Source: Aminipila sp032051575
Lineage (GTDB): Bacteria; Bacillota; Clostridia; Peptostreptococcales; Anaerovoracaceae
Length of the DNA: 64,000 bases
Assembly: GCF_032051575.1 (NCBI RefSeq)
Contig: NZ_DAMBYD010000002.1
Span: 1-64,000 of the forward strand
Direction of reading: 5' to 3'
Shown one piece after another: positions 26,940 through 35,311 of the stretch. The notes under the pieces were generated by a model. The model saw only the letters and a program-made list of their open reading frames with translations, searched no databases and had not been told where the DNA came from. The first letter of the stretch is position 1, and every line of letters begins with the position of its first letter. The position numbers and the translations under genes are program-made.

Positions 26940-28241
26940 ATGAGAAATTTCAATTACTTCAAAAATCAGTTAATAGACCAGGGGCAGCTACAGGTCAGCG
27001 TAGCTATAGAAGAGCAAGCGATGCCTATAAGTAATGTAAAAATAGAGGTTCTACGAAAATATGATTCTACTATGGTTGAAGAACTATATACGGATTCATC
27101 CGGGCAGACTGAAACTGTGGATTTGGGAGCGCCGCCATTGGAATTTTCCTTGAATCCAGAAACAGGGAAGCCTTATAGTGAGTATGATTTAACTGTTAGT
27201 GCAGAGGGTTTTGAGACTGTGGATATACAAGGCGTACAAATATTGCCGCAAAGTAAGGCGCTGCAGTCAGTTCGTTTAAAACCATTAGTACAAACAGATT
27301 CGGCTACTCAGATTATTCCTATTGAAGAACATACATTGTGGGGAATCTTCCCACCTAAAATACCAGAAGCCGAGGTAAAACCTTTGCCCGATGCGGGTGG
27401 TTTTATTGTGCTACCCGCACCTGTTGTTCCGGAATTTGTTGTAGTTCATTTGGGAGTCCCAGAAGATACTTCTGCAGGTAACGTATGGGTGGCTTTTAAA
27501 GACTATGTTAAAAATGTGGCAAGTTCTGAAATTTATTCAACATGGCCCAGAGAAACCATAAAAGCTAATGTTTTAGCCATACTATCCTTTGTGCTTAACA
27601 GAGTGTATACCGAATGGTATAGAGGTAAAGGATATAATTTTACTATTACAAACTCAACAGCATACGATCAGGCGTTTGTGAATGGGAGAAATGTTTTTCA
27701 GGAAATTTCAACCGTTGTTGATGAAATCTTTACAACTTATATCACTAAACCAGAAATCAGGCAGCCACTGTTTACTCAGTTTTGTGACGGAGTAAGGACA
27801 CAGTGTGAAAGAGGGTTAACCCAATGGGGTTCAAAAGATTTAGGCGATCAGGGATATGATTCCTTAAGTATCCTTAGAAATTATTATGGATATGAAATTT
27901 TTCTTCAGCAGGCAGAAAGAGTAGAAGGTGTTCCGATGTCTTTTCCAGGTACAGCTCTTACCATAGGGTCCACCGGACCAGCGGTAAGAACCATACAAGA
28001 GCAATTAAATGCCATTTCCAACAATTATCCAGCAATAAGTAAGGTGAAAGTGGATGGCGTGTATGGCCAAAGTACTGCCGATGCGGTAAAGACTTTTCAA
28101 CAGATTTTTAATATGCCCGTTACAGGTGTTGTTGATTTTGCAACATGGTATCGTATATCAGGTATATATGTGGCTGTTACAAGAATTGCAGAACCAGCAT
28201 TTAGAAATTTTCATAATATATACGAACCATACAGATATTAA
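26940..28241 (+). CDS. sleC: Spore cortex-lytic enzyme SleC
   Basis: A 433-residue zymogen that degrades cortex peptidoglycan during germination. N-terminal pre-pro region about 1-165; catalytic domain about 170-335 with family stretches KDYVKNVASSEIYSTWP (187-203), VLNRVYTEWY (218-227), NVFQEI and TQWGSKDLGDQGY (294-306); C-terminal peptidoglycan-binding domain about 338-405 (TIGSTGPAVRTIQEQLN, VDGVYG, TADAVKTFQ). These match SleC of Clostridium difficile and C. perfringens as I remember them. In those species Csp proteases remove the pro-peptide. GGGAGGGG precedes the ATG. The gene is divergent from the csp operon with only about 57 bp between. Confidence 0.92.
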   Translation: MRNFNYFKNQLIDQGQLQVSVAIEEQAMPISNVKIEVLRKYDSTMVEELYTDSSGQTETVDLGAPPLEFSLNPETGKPYSEYDLTVSAEGFETVDIQGVQILPQSKALQSVRLKPLVQTDSATQIIPIEEHTLWGIFPPKIPEAEVKPLPDAGGFIVLPAPVVPEFVVVHLGVPEDTSAGNVWVAFKDYVKNVASSEIYSTWPRETIKANVLAILSFVLNRVYTEWYRGKGYNFTITNSTAYDQAFVNGRNVFQEISTVVDEIFTTYITKPEIRQPLFTQFCDGVRTQCERGLTQWGSKDLGDQGYDSLSILRNYYGYEIFLQQAERVEGVPMSFPGTALTIGSTGPAVRTIQEQLNAISNNYPAISKVKVDGVYGQSTADAVKTFQQIFNMPVTGVVDFATWYRISGIYVAVTRIAEPAFRNFHNIYEPYRY

Positions 28242-28261
28242 GCAGACATAAAATAAGAAAA

Positions 28262-28305
28262 AGCAGAAACCAAAATAGGAATATAATTTTAGTTTCTGTT
28301 TTTTT
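28262..28305 (+). terminator. Terminator of sleC
   Basis: Inverted repeat CAGAAAC-CAAAAT / ATTTT-AGTTTCTG followed by a run of seven or more T, 20 bp past the sleC stop. Confidence 0.75.
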
Positions 28306-28404
28306 GTTGAAATGTGTAATTTATTGGGTTTTATGGGATTGTAATTTATGGTACAATTTACTAAATAGGTATTTTAGTTGATTAAGGGTGAACAGAGGAT
28401 AAGA

Positions 28405-29157
28405 ATGATTAGAATTTTAGTGGTAGAAGACTCCGAGAAGGATCTGTTACTTTATAAAAATGTTTTAGAGAAAATTGAGGGCGTTCAAGTTTGTTATGCT
28501 TTGTCTGGAGAAGGGGCTTTGGAAATTCTAAGGGACAATCACGTTGATATATTCATCTTAGATATAGAGCTGCCAGGAATCAGTGGACTTGAATTGGCAG
28601 GCCGGATAAGAAATTTACCGGACTACGCTTTAACATTAATTATGTTTATAACAGGATATGAAAAAAATCAATTAGAAGCTTTTAAACAATTCCATTGCTA
28701 TGATTACATAATAAAACCCTTTAGCTCAAGAGACTTTCATAAAAAAATTGCTATGCTAATTAAAAACATATCAGTAGAAAAACAGAAAAGATTTAGAATC
28801 AGAATGCTGTTGTATCCTGATGTCAATAAAGAAATATTAATACCCATAGATCAAATAGTCTATGCAGAGATTTCCAATAGGCATTGTTACCTGTATACGG
28901 AGTTGCAGGAGGAACCTTTTAAGAGCAGTATTATTGTCTTAAAAGAACTCGTCAATGATGTAGATGACCCTTATTTTATACAATGCCATAAATCTTATGC
29001 TGTAAACATTAAAAAAATTAAACAAATAGAAAGGCAGAATTATAGACTTTGGACCATTACTTTGCTAAATTCAGAGCATAAATTATATATCAGCAACAAG
29101 TATTATGAGTTAATTGATGAAAAGATTGGAACATGGATTACAGAAAAGAAGGGATAG
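28405..29157 (+). CDS. AgrA-like LytTR response regulator
   Basis: A 250-residue regulator. Receiver domain about 1-120 with probable phosphoacceptor D53 (ILDIELPGISG) and the conserved Lys in IIKPFS; LytTR DNA-binding domain about 140-245 (ILIPIDQIVYAEISNRH, FIQCHKSYAVNIKKI). The ATG at 28405 follows AGAGG; a TTG at 28378 is in frame but has no such site. It is 4 bp upstream of the kinase gene. LytTR regulators bind 9-10-bp direct repeats spaced about 21 bp centre to centre; such repeats lie at 31223 and 31244. Confidence 0.88.
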   Translation: MIRILVVEDSEKDLLLYKNVLEKIEGVQVCYALSGEGALEILRDNHVDIFILDIELPGISGLELAGRIRNLPDYALTLIMFITGYEKNQLEAFKQFHCYDYIIKPFSSRDFHKKIAMLIKNISVEKQKRFRIRMLLYPDVNKEILIPIDQIVYAEISNRHCYLYTELQEEPFKSSIIVLKELVNDVDDPYFIQCHKSYAVNIKKIKQIERQNYRLWTITLLNSEHKLYISNKYYELIDEKIGTWITEKKG

Positions 29158-29161
29158 CAAA

Positions 29162-30433
29162 ATGAGTTTTAAGGAAGATATATTTGGGTCATTTGTAGAG
29201 ATTTTAAACACTGTCATTTTAATGAGTTTATTTAGTCAGCAGTATTTTAAAAGTAAAATTAAACTTTTAACATCTATAGCGATTATGTCAGTAATGATAG
29301 GTGTATTAGATTTAATGGATACACCTTCTATTTCAATAGTTGTTTACGTTATAATAATTATAGGCTTGAACATTACGGTTAAACGAAGTATCTTTAATAT
29401 TTTATTCGAGATGATTTTTGCAACAGCGATTACCATATTAATTGAACATGTTTTGGTAATGTTGTTTTATAAAGTACAGGGGATTGAATCACTGGATTTT
29501 ATAAATAGATGCATTCAACTTTTTATTACTTTTATAATATGTGTTTTATTGGGTTTAAACCGTAAGCTACAGATAAAAGTTCAATTTTTTTATGAAAAAT
29601 ATCAGGAGGAGTTTTATTTAATTGCAGTAACATTATTTTGCTTTAGTATGATTGAAGTGTTTTTATGGAAAAGTAACAATGAACTTGTATTTCGCCAATC
29701 TGCTGTTATTTCGGCCTATACTGCCATATGGTTTTTATTATGTTCATTTTTATTAAAAAAATTAATTGAAAACAGAAGACAGAAAGAAAATATACGGTTA
29801 CATGAACAGTACATGGAAACCACAGAAAACCTGTTAGATGGCCTCTACAGCGAAAAACATGATTTTAATAAGCATTTGCAGGCTATTCAAAGCTTATGTG
29901 AATATGAGGAAGAAAAGCAGGCCGTGAAGGAAATTGAGCTGTATATTGAAGCGTTAAAAGAAAAAGAATTAAACAGAAAAAAGACCACCGTTTCTATCAA
30001 CACGGGAAACGGGGTGGTAAATGCTTTGCTTTATTCGAAAAGGAAGGAAACTGAAAAACGAGGAATTCAGTTATTTTATATTCCTAGTGGTATCTTTCCG
30101 CAGTTCCCTTGTGAGACGTATGAAATAGTTCAAATAATTGGAAACTTATTGGACAATGCTTTTGAATACGTTGATGAGCTAGAAGAAGAACAACGTATCG
30201 TCATGCTGTGCATTAGTGAAAAGGAGAATAAAAAACAAATTGAAGTGAGAAATACCTACTTTGTAGAGAAGAGCGGACAAGTAAGTATTTCTCCCAATAA
30301 GAATAGTAGTACTAAAGTCGGTGAAAGACGTGGCTATGGGTTACAAAATGTCAAAACTATCACCTTTAAGTACCATGGAAAATTTAATATTTTCCATGAA
30401 GAAAATAAATTTATTGTTGAAGTTTTATTTTAG
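29162..30433 (+). CDS. AgrC-like peptide-sensing histidine kinase
   Basis: A 423-residue kinase with six or seven membrane segments (about 1-200), a short coiled linker, a HisKA_5-type motif with phospho-acceptor H233 (EKHDFNKHLQ) and a GHKL ATPase domain (about 310-420; N-box IIGNLLDNAFEYV, G box RGYGLQNVK). The ATG at 29162 follows GAAGGGA; the longer frame from 29114 would overlap the regulator. Its 3' end overlaps the convergent agrD-like gene by 9 bp. It should sense the peptide made from that gene. Confidence 0.88.
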   Translation: MSFKEDIFGSFVEILNTVILMSLFSQQYFKSKIKLLTSIAIMSVMIGVLDLMDTPSISIVVYVIIIIGLNITVKRSIFNILFEMIFATAITILIEHVLVMLFYKVQGIESLDFINRCIQLFITFIICVLLGLNRKLQIKVQFFYEKYQEEFYLIAVTLFCFSMIEVFLWKSNNELVFRQSAVISAYTAIWFLLCSFLLKKLIENRRQKENIRLHEQYMETTENLLDGLYSEKHDFNKHLQAIQSLCEYEEEKQAVKEIELYIEALKEKELNRKKTTVSINTGNGVVNALLYSKRKETEKRGIQLFYIPSGIFPQFPCETYEIVQIIGNLLDNAFEYVDELEEEQRIVMLCISEKENKKQIEVRNTYFVEKSGQVSISPNKNSSTKVGERRGYGLQNVKTITFKYHGKFNIFHEENKFIVEVLF

Positions 30434-30559
30434 TAATTCTTTTGGACACTCAGGTTCTCCATGAAGATTTACTGATGCAACAGAAATGGCTGAAGTTGCT
30501 ACTCCAATTAAAAATAATGCACTTGAACTCATCAATACTGTTTTTAGTTTTTTAAACAT
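30425..30559 (-). CDS. AgrD-like autoinducing peptide precursor (44 aa)
   Basis: A 44-codon gene with AGGATG as ribosome-binding site, starting inside the agrB-like gene (16-bp overlap). It has a basic amphipathic leader (MFKKLKTVLMSSSALFLIGV), a small-residue stretch, then SVNLHGEPECPKELLK. The tail EPECPKEL matches the conserved AgrD recognition segment (xPExPxEL) of clostridial precursors. The ring residue, normally Cys four or five positions before that segment, is Ser29 or an earlier Ser here: a serine lactone rather than a thiolactone is suggested. The only Cys (C38) lies inside the recognition segment. Identity rests on position next to agrB/agrC and on the tail motif. Confidence 0.8.
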   Translation of the reverse strand: MFKKLKTVLMSSSALFLIGVATSAISVASVNLHGEPECPKELLK

Positions 30560-31131
30560 GTTAAATCATCCTTTCTCTTGTGTAATTTTAAAAATAACAA
30601 TTCAATAGCGTGTAAAAATAAAGCCCATATACTCATGATGATAATTCCTTGGTTTTTTATAAAAACCAATAAAATTAAAGTAAATATAACGAGATAGAGA
30701 AGTGAAAAGTATTTGTTCTGCAGATACTTTTTTCTGCTTATTATAGGCCGCTGCTCGGAAGGAGCTAACGGACAAATGCAGATAATGAAAATACTCAATG
30801 CTAAAAGAATATAGTATGTAAGTTCTCCAAACTGCAACGCTGGAAGTATACAAATAGCAGAGATAAAATATCCTAAGCTGAATAAAAAACAAGGAATGTT
30901 TTTTTTGAAATGTAGGCCGCCGGTACTGACCCGAATAGGAAGGATTAATAGCATAACAGCTAAAAACGCTTCTAACTGGCCGATTAAGGCGAAAATACAA
31001 ATCAAAATAAAGGTTTTAATTAACTCATTTTTTAGAACAGCCAACGCATATCTTATTTTAATGATGCCTAGTTCGTCTGTTATATTATTTTCCTGTAATT
31101 TTATAATATATGCTTCAGAAATACTTTTCAT
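30544..31131 (-). CDS. AgrB-like peptide-processing membrane protease
   Basis: A 195-residue membrane protein of the AgrB (accessory gene regulator B) family, which cleaves the AgrD tail and cyclises the peptide. Catalytic H74 and C81 are present in GGLHFKKNIPCFL; four to six hydrophobic segments follow. It is transcribed with agrD from the promoter at 31187-31213, opposite to the agrA/agrC-like pair. The C-terminus is Lys-rich. Confidence 0.9.
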   Translation of the reverse strand: MKSISEAYIIKLQENNITDELGIIKIRYALAVLKNELIKTFILICIFALIGQLEAFLAVMLLILPIRVSTGGLHFKKNIPCFLFSLGYFISAICILPALQFGELTYYILLALSIFIICICPLAPSEQRPIISRKKYLQNKYFSLLYLVIFTLILLVFIKNQGIIIMSIWALFLHAIELLFLKLHKRKDDLTCLKN

Positions 31132-31186
31132 ATGCGCCTACCTTCTTTATATCATTACCCCTTCATGATATGTGCTTTTGACATAA

Positions 31187-31213
31187 TCATAGTTCTTTTT
31201 ACAAAAAAATCAA
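31187..31213 (-). promoter_or_regulatory. Promoter of the agrBD-like genes
   Basis: Minus strand: -35 TTGATT (31208-31213), 16-bp spacer, -10 TATGAT (31187-31192), about 55 bp before the agrB start. A TATGAAATGT repeat begins 10 bp upstream of the -35, where AgrA-type activators bind. Confidence 0.65.
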
Positions 31214-31221
31214 TAACTTAT

Positions 31222-31294
31222 GTATGAAATGTTGTCTGGAGTGTATGAAATGTGATTTTTGCACATTTCATACGCTCCAGACAACATCTTATAC
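31222..31294. promoter_or_regulatory. Large inverted-repeat operator between divergent agr promoters
   Basis: Arms of 33 bases (31222-31254 and 31262-31294) pair with three mismatches around a 7-base centre; the inner 26 bases differ at one position only. Each arm holds two copies of a TATGAAATGT-like box; the left pair (31223-31232 and 31244-31253) is spaced 21 bp, the helical spacing used by AgrA/LytTR regulators. The centre is about equally far from the two flanking -35 elements (31208-31213 and 31303-31308). Confidence 0.7.
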
Positions 31295-31302
31295 GTAAAA
31301 GG

Positions 31303-31330
31303 TTGAAAAAAAATAGCAAATATGTATGAT
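31303..31330 (+). promoter_or_regulatory. Rightward promoter facing the two unknown membrane genes
   Basis: -35 TTGAAA (31303-31308), 16-bp spacer, -10 TATGAT (31325-31330). It mirrors the agrB promoter across the inverted repeat, with the same -10 and spacer length. Confidence 0.65.
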
Positions 31331-31413
31331 GATAACGAAAGCTAATATATGAAAAATAAAATTTGTTTTTATATTTAAATGCAAATTGGTAAATGTGGGA
31401 AGGGTGAAATGAT

Positions 31414-31809
31414 TTGGTATATTTTTCTCTGTTTTTGTCATTATTTTATTTATTGAGTTGTCCTCTTATGGCCATCATAAATGTCAAGAATTTTGACAAT
31501 CTGTATGTATTTTATCCGGTCATGCAGACAGTGGCATACATATTATATTTGTTAAGAGATATTAAACATGATTACACCCAAAATGAAAACGACAACAATG
31601 TTCAATTGCAAGATAGCAAGTTTGACAAATTTTTTTGCATTTTTAATGTGGCATATATTATTTTTTTATTTGTATTATTTAACGCAACTATGAATGTAAT
31701 CGTTCTTAGTTTTGCCTTATATCCATTGGGACTAAAGGTTACGATTATAGATGCTATATTTATTAAAGATGCTGCCTGTATGGGAGTAACTAAAATAGGG
31801 GAAAAATAG
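31414..31809 (+). CDS. Unrecognised small membrane protein (agr divergon)
   Basis: A 131-residue protein with an N-terminal membrane segment, a second around 30-50, a charged loop (about 50-70) and hydrophobic stretches at about 75-115. I do not recognise a family. The start is TTG at 31414, with GGGAAGGGTG about 8 bases upstream; the nearby ATG at 31409 opens a frame of only 15 codons. It is the first gene behind the rightward promoter of the agr operator, so quorum-controlled expression is likely. Homology to a bacteriocin immunity or exporter protein cannot be excluded. Confidence 0.6.
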   Translation: MVYFSLFLSLFYLLSCPLMAIINVKNFDNLYVFYPVMQTVAYILYLLRDIKHDYTQNENDNNVQLQDSKFDKFFCIFNVAYIIFLFVLFNATMNVIVLSFALYPLGLKVTIIDAIFIKDAACMGVTKIGEK

Positions 31810-31835
31810 AGAAAAAATAGGGGATTAGAAGATAA

Positions 31836-32246
31836 ATGTTTGAAGATATCAGAAACCACAAATTTGTTTTTTTTATGATTCGTTTCATTATATTTTATAT
31901 GATAATTTGTAATGCTTTTGCAAATGTTTATTATCATTTAAAAGCGGATCAAAAAGTAGAAAAAGTGATTGTTAGAACCCCAGCACAGCAAGAAATCGTC
32001 ATTACATCAAAAGAAATATTAGAAAAAGTAAATCGACAATTTCATATGCAGGTATTTTTTACATCCGGATTGGGGGACATAACAAAGGGAAAAGAACAAA
32101 GCTATCGAATTATATTCTATAACGGTAAGGATAAAGAGATGAAAGGATTTAATTACAGTTCTGAAAATAAAAAAATTTATCCAGGAGAAGTGAATTTACC
32201 TAAAAATACAGAACTGGTCATGGATGAAATTGTACGCTCGATTTAA
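31836..32246 (+). CDS. Unrecognised single-pass membrane protein (agr divergon)
   Basis: A 136-residue protein with one membrane segment (about 11-33, MIRFIIFYMIICNAF) and a soluble C-terminal domain of about 100 residues, probably outside the cell. No family recognised. It is 26 bp after the preceding gene and has an AGGGGA Shine-Dalgarno, so the two form a unit. There is no cleavable signal peptidase site. Confidence 0.6.
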   Translation: MFEDIRNHKFVFFMIRFIIFYMIICNAFANVYYHLKADQKVEKVIVRTPAQQEIVITSKEILEKVNRQFHMQVFFTSGLGDITKGKEQSYRIIFYNGKDKEMKGFNYSSENKKIYPGEVNLPKNTELVMDEIVRSI

Positions 32247-32279
32247 ATGTAAAAAAATGTAAGATAAATCGTAAACCCC

Positions 32280-32308
32280 TTGATTTTTTTTGTAAAAAGT
32301 GTTATCAT
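32280..32308 (+). promoter_or_regulatory. Promoter of the CYTH gene
   Basis: -35 TTGATT (32280-32285), 17-bp spacer, -10 TATCAT (32303-32308), about 80 bp before the CYTH start. Confidence 0.6.
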
Positions 32309-32389
32309 AACCTTTACGTGATTTGTATAGTCTTTAAGACGAGCACATATTAGATGGATTACAGAGCATTAGAAAGTAAAGGTACAAAT

Positions 32390-33019
32390 ATGGAAATTGA
32401 AATGAAATACGGCATAGGGGATAAAGAAACTGCCGCAAGCATTTGGGATGATGAGTATCTTTTAAGTATTGAAGAGTCGGATACAAGAGAAAAGATATTG
32501 ATGAAGGCTGCGTATTTTGATACAGAAGACTTTGTTCTTTCAAAGAACGACATTGCACTTCGTGTGCGCATGGAGGGTACTAGAATTGTTGCTACGCTCA
32601 AGTGGAAAGGCAAGAATGAAGGTGGACTGCATATAAGGGAAGAAGTGAACGTTCCAGTAGATGATGAAGCGTGTTTTATCATGCCTGATCCACAGATTTT
32701 TAAGGAAAGTGAAATTGGTCAGGAAGTGATTGCTTTAATTGGATTTAAAAAGCTTCACAGCATTATGGAAACCAATTTTGTGAGGAGCAGGTTTAGAATT
32801 GACAATGGAAGTGGTATCATGGAAGTGTCCTTAGATAATGGAGAGATTATTACAGATAAGGGGACAGATCCTATTTGTGAAATCGAGATCGAATTATTTT
32901 CAGGGGAGCAGGGAGCTTTAGAGGCTGTAACAAAGATTATAGCCGAAAAGTATGGACTAGAACCAGAAACAAGGAGTAAATATGCTAGGGGGCTTACACT
33001 TTTAGGGTTTGATAGATAA
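32390..33019 (+). CDS. CYTH-domain triphosphate hydrolase
   Basis: A 209-residue single-domain CYTH protein (adenylate cyclase class IV / thiamine-triphosphatase superfamily), which acts on triphosphates or inorganic polyphosphate through a beta-tunnel with metal ions. The family ExExK signature is at the very N-terminus (MEIEMKYG), which with an AAAGG site 7 bases upstream fixes the ATG at 32390; a longer frame from 32354 has no ribosome-binding site. Basic and acidic tunnel residues are visible in ALRVRMEGTRIVATLKWKG and EIEIELFSG. Single-gene unit. Confidence 0.82.
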   Translation: MEIEMKYGIGDKETAASIWDDEYLLSIEESDTREKILMKAAYFDTEDFVLSKNDIALRVRMEGTRIVATLKWKGKNEGGLHIREEVNVPVDDEACFIMPDPQIFKESEIGQEVIALIGFKKLHSIMETNFVRSRFRIDNGSGIMEVSLDNGEIITDKGTDPICEIEIELFSGEQGALEAVTKIIAEKYGLEPETRSKYARGLTLLGFDR

Positions 33020-33060
33020 TAAAAAGATATAAAAAAAGTTTATATTTTTATGAAAAATGG

Positions 33061-33110
33061 TAATAAACTAATTAAATGGCTATGCAAAAAGGCCATTTTT
33101 TAGTTTATTA
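33061..33110 (+). terminator. Terminator, and content of the gap before tig
   Basis: Nested stem AATAAACT...AAATGGC / GCCATTT...AGTTTATT with a T run, 40 bp past the CYTH gene. The remaining 307-bp gap (33020-33326) holds only this and the tig promoter. Confidence 0.75.
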
Positions 33111-33172
33111 ATAGTTTTTGGACTGTTAAGATGATTGTTTTAAGTTTTTGTAAGGTATTTTTGCTATATTTC

Positions 33173-33201
33173 TTTACTTTAAGCCCTTTACGAGGTATAA
33201 T
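33173..33201 (+). promoter_or_regulatory. Promoter of tig
   Basis: -35 TTTACT (33173-33178), 17-bp spacer, perfect -10 TATAAT (33196-33201), about 120 bp before the tig start, leaving a long leader. Confidence 0.55.
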
Positions 33202-33326
33202 AATGTGCATTATGTGTAAGGATTCATAATGTACACAAAAAGCAGACAGACTGATTACCCGAGGACTAAAGAGGTATATATAATATATAAGTAGCGGGGT
33301 TTAATATTTAGGAGGAAAATAATAGA

Positions 33327-34610
33327 ATGAAATCAACATTTATTTCAAGAGAAAAGAACGATGTAAAGCTTACGATGGAATTTACAGGTGAAGAATTTGA
33401 TGCCGCTGTTATTGCAGCTTATCAGGAAAACAAAGGCAAGTTTGCTATTGATGGTTTCAGAAAGGGAAAGGCACCAAGAAAGTTAATTGAAACACATTAC
33501 GGTGAAGACGTTTTCTTTGAAGATGCTATTAATAACCTATTCTCACAGAACTACTTTAAAGCTCTTGACGAACTAAACATCAATGTTATAGACAAACCAA
33601 ATGCTGACTTCAGTGAAATTAAGAAGGGTGAAGGATTCACAATTACTATTACAGTAACTGCTTACCCTGAATTTGAAGTAAAAGATTACAAGGGCGTTGA
33701 AATTGAGAAAGTTGAAAATGCTGTAACTGATGAAGATATAAACAAAGAATTAGAGGCATTACAGAGTAGAAATGCAAGAATGGTTATCGCTGAAAGACCT
33801 GCAAAGGAAGGCGATACAGTTCTTATTGATTATTCAGGATTTGTTGGAGAGGAACAGTTTGAAGGTGGTACTGCTGAAAGACAGCCATTAAAGATTGGTT
33901 CAAACACATTTATTCCTGGATTTGAAGAACAGTTAGTGGGATGCAGTGCTGGGGATGAAAAGGATGTTCTTGTAACATTCCCTGAAGAATACCATGCAGA
34001 AGATCTTGCAGGTAAGGAAGCTGTATTTAAGTGTAAAGTGCATGAAATTAAGGAAGAAGAAAAGCCAGAGCTAAATGATGATTTTGCTAAGGATGTAAGT
34101 GAATGTGATACACTGGAAGAATTAAAGAAAGAAACTAGAGAAAAACTTGAAAAGTCAGCTGAAGCTGCTGCTGTTAGCGAAATGAAAAATGCAGTATTAG
34201 AAAAGATTTTTAATGCTAATGAAATTGAAGTTCCAGCAGTTATGGTTGAAGATGAAATTGATAATATGATGCAGGAATTTGACCAGCAGTTAAGATATCA
34301 GGGACTAGACCTTCAAAAATACTTCCAATATCTTGGAAAAGAAGCGAAGGACTTCAGAGAAGAATTAAGAGAAGATGCTACGAAGAAGACCAAGACTAGA
34401 ATGTTAATCTCTGCTATCGCTGATGCTGAAAAGATTGAAGTTACTCCAGAAGAACTGGATAAGGAACTTGAATTAATGTCCATCCAGTATAAGCTTGAAG
34501 TAGAACAGATTAAGTCAATGCTTGGTGCTGAAAACTTTGCAGCTCTTGAAAAAGATATTAAAATGAGAAAAGCTGTTGACTTTACATTTGACAATGCAGT
34601 AATTAAATAA
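33327..34610 (+). CDS. tig: Trigger factor
   Basis: A 427-residue ribosome-associated chaperone and peptidyl-prolyl isomerase. N-terminal ribosome-binding domain with the signature GFRKGKAPRKLIE (about residues 43-55), FKBP-type isomerase domain about 155-245 (GDTVLIDYSGFVGEEQFEGG), and C-terminal helical arms. Full length for the family. It heads the proteostasis cluster tig-clpP-clpX-lon, a standard Firmicutes order. Strong AGGAGG site. Confidence 0.96.
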   Translation: MKSTFISREKNDVKLTMEFTGEEFDAAVIAAYQENKGKFAIDGFRKGKAPRKLIETHYGEDVFFEDAINNLFSQNYFKALDELNINVIDKPNADFSEIKKGEGFTITITVTAYPEFEVKDYKGVEIEKVENAVTDEDINKELEALQSRNARMVIAERPAKEGDTVLIDYSGFVGEEQFEGGTAERQPLKIGSNTFIPGFEEQLVGCSAGDEKDVLVTFPEEYHAEDLAGKEAVFKCKVHEIKEEEKPELNDDFAKDVSECDTLEELKKETREKLEKSAEAAAVSEMKNAVLEKIFNANEIEVPAVMVEDEIDNMMQEFDQQLRYQGLDLQKYFQYLGKEAKDFREELREDATKKTKTRMLISAIADAEKIEVTPEELDKELELMSIQYKLEVEQIKSMLGAENFAALEKDIKMRKAVDFTFDNAVIK

Positions 34611-34621
34611 GAATAAAAATT

Positions 34622-34661
34622 TTATGTGCAGTTGGTTAAAATAGGAATCAGCTGCACATAA
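34622..34661 (+). other. Hairpin between tig and clpP
   Basis: A 13-bp stem (34622-34634 with 34649-34661) and a 14-base loop, with no T run after it. It may act as a partial terminator or mRNA-processing site that separates tig and clpP levels. Confidence 0.45.
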
Positions 34662-34711
34662 TATCTAAGTATGAAAAAACAAAGTACAAATAAGAAGGGG
34701 GTACAGTGAAT

Positions 34712-35296
34712 ATGCCAATGATACCTTATGTCATCGAGAACACTGGAAAAGGTGAACGCTCCTACGACATTTATTCAAGATTATTAAAAGATAGAATTAT
34801 ATTTCTTGGAGAAGCCATTGACGAGCATGTGGCAAGCCTGGTGGTTGCACAGCTATTGTTCTTAGAAGCAGAAGATGCTAAAAAAGATATTTGTATTTAT
34901 ATTAATAGTCCAGGGGGATCTGTTACAGCAGGGATGGCTATATATGACACTATGCAGTATATTAAACCAGATGTATCTACTATATGCATCGGTATGGCAG
35001 CAAGTATGGGCGCATTCTTATTATCTTCAGGGACAAAAGGCAAGAGATTTGCCCTTCCAAATGCGGAAGTAATGATTCATCAGCCGTTAGGCGGTGTGAA
35101 TGGTCAGGCATCAGATATTAAGATTCATGCTGACTGGATATTAAAGACTAGAGAAAAGCTAAATACCATTTTAAGTAACAATACGGGTCAGGATTTAGCA
35201 AGAATTGAAAGAGATACAGATAGAGACAATTTCTTAAGCGCAGCAGAAGCCGCAGACTACGGCTTAATTGATAAGGTAATTGAATTTAGACCATAA
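34712..35296 (+). CDS. clpP: ATP-dependent Clp protease proteolytic subunit
   Basis: A 194-residue ClpP. With the ATG at 34712 (MPMIPYVIENTGKGERSYD) the triad falls at S98 (GMAASMG), H123 (MIHQPLGG) and D172, the standard ClpP numbering, which is why I prefer it to the GTG at 34706. It forms the tetradecameric chamber that degrades proteins unfolded by ClpX, encoded 15 bp downstream. Confidence 0.96.
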   Translation: MPMIPYVIENTGKGERSYDIYSRLLKDRIIFLGEAIDEHVASLVVAQLLFLEAEDAKKDICIYINSPGGSVTAGMAIYDTMQYIKPDVSTICIGMAASMGAFLLSSGTKGKRFALPNAEVMIHQPLGGVNGQASDIKIHADWILKTREKLNTILSNNTGQDLARIERDTDRDNFLSAAEAADYGLIDKVIEFRP

Positions 35297-35311
35297 CTAA
35301 GGGGGACAATT

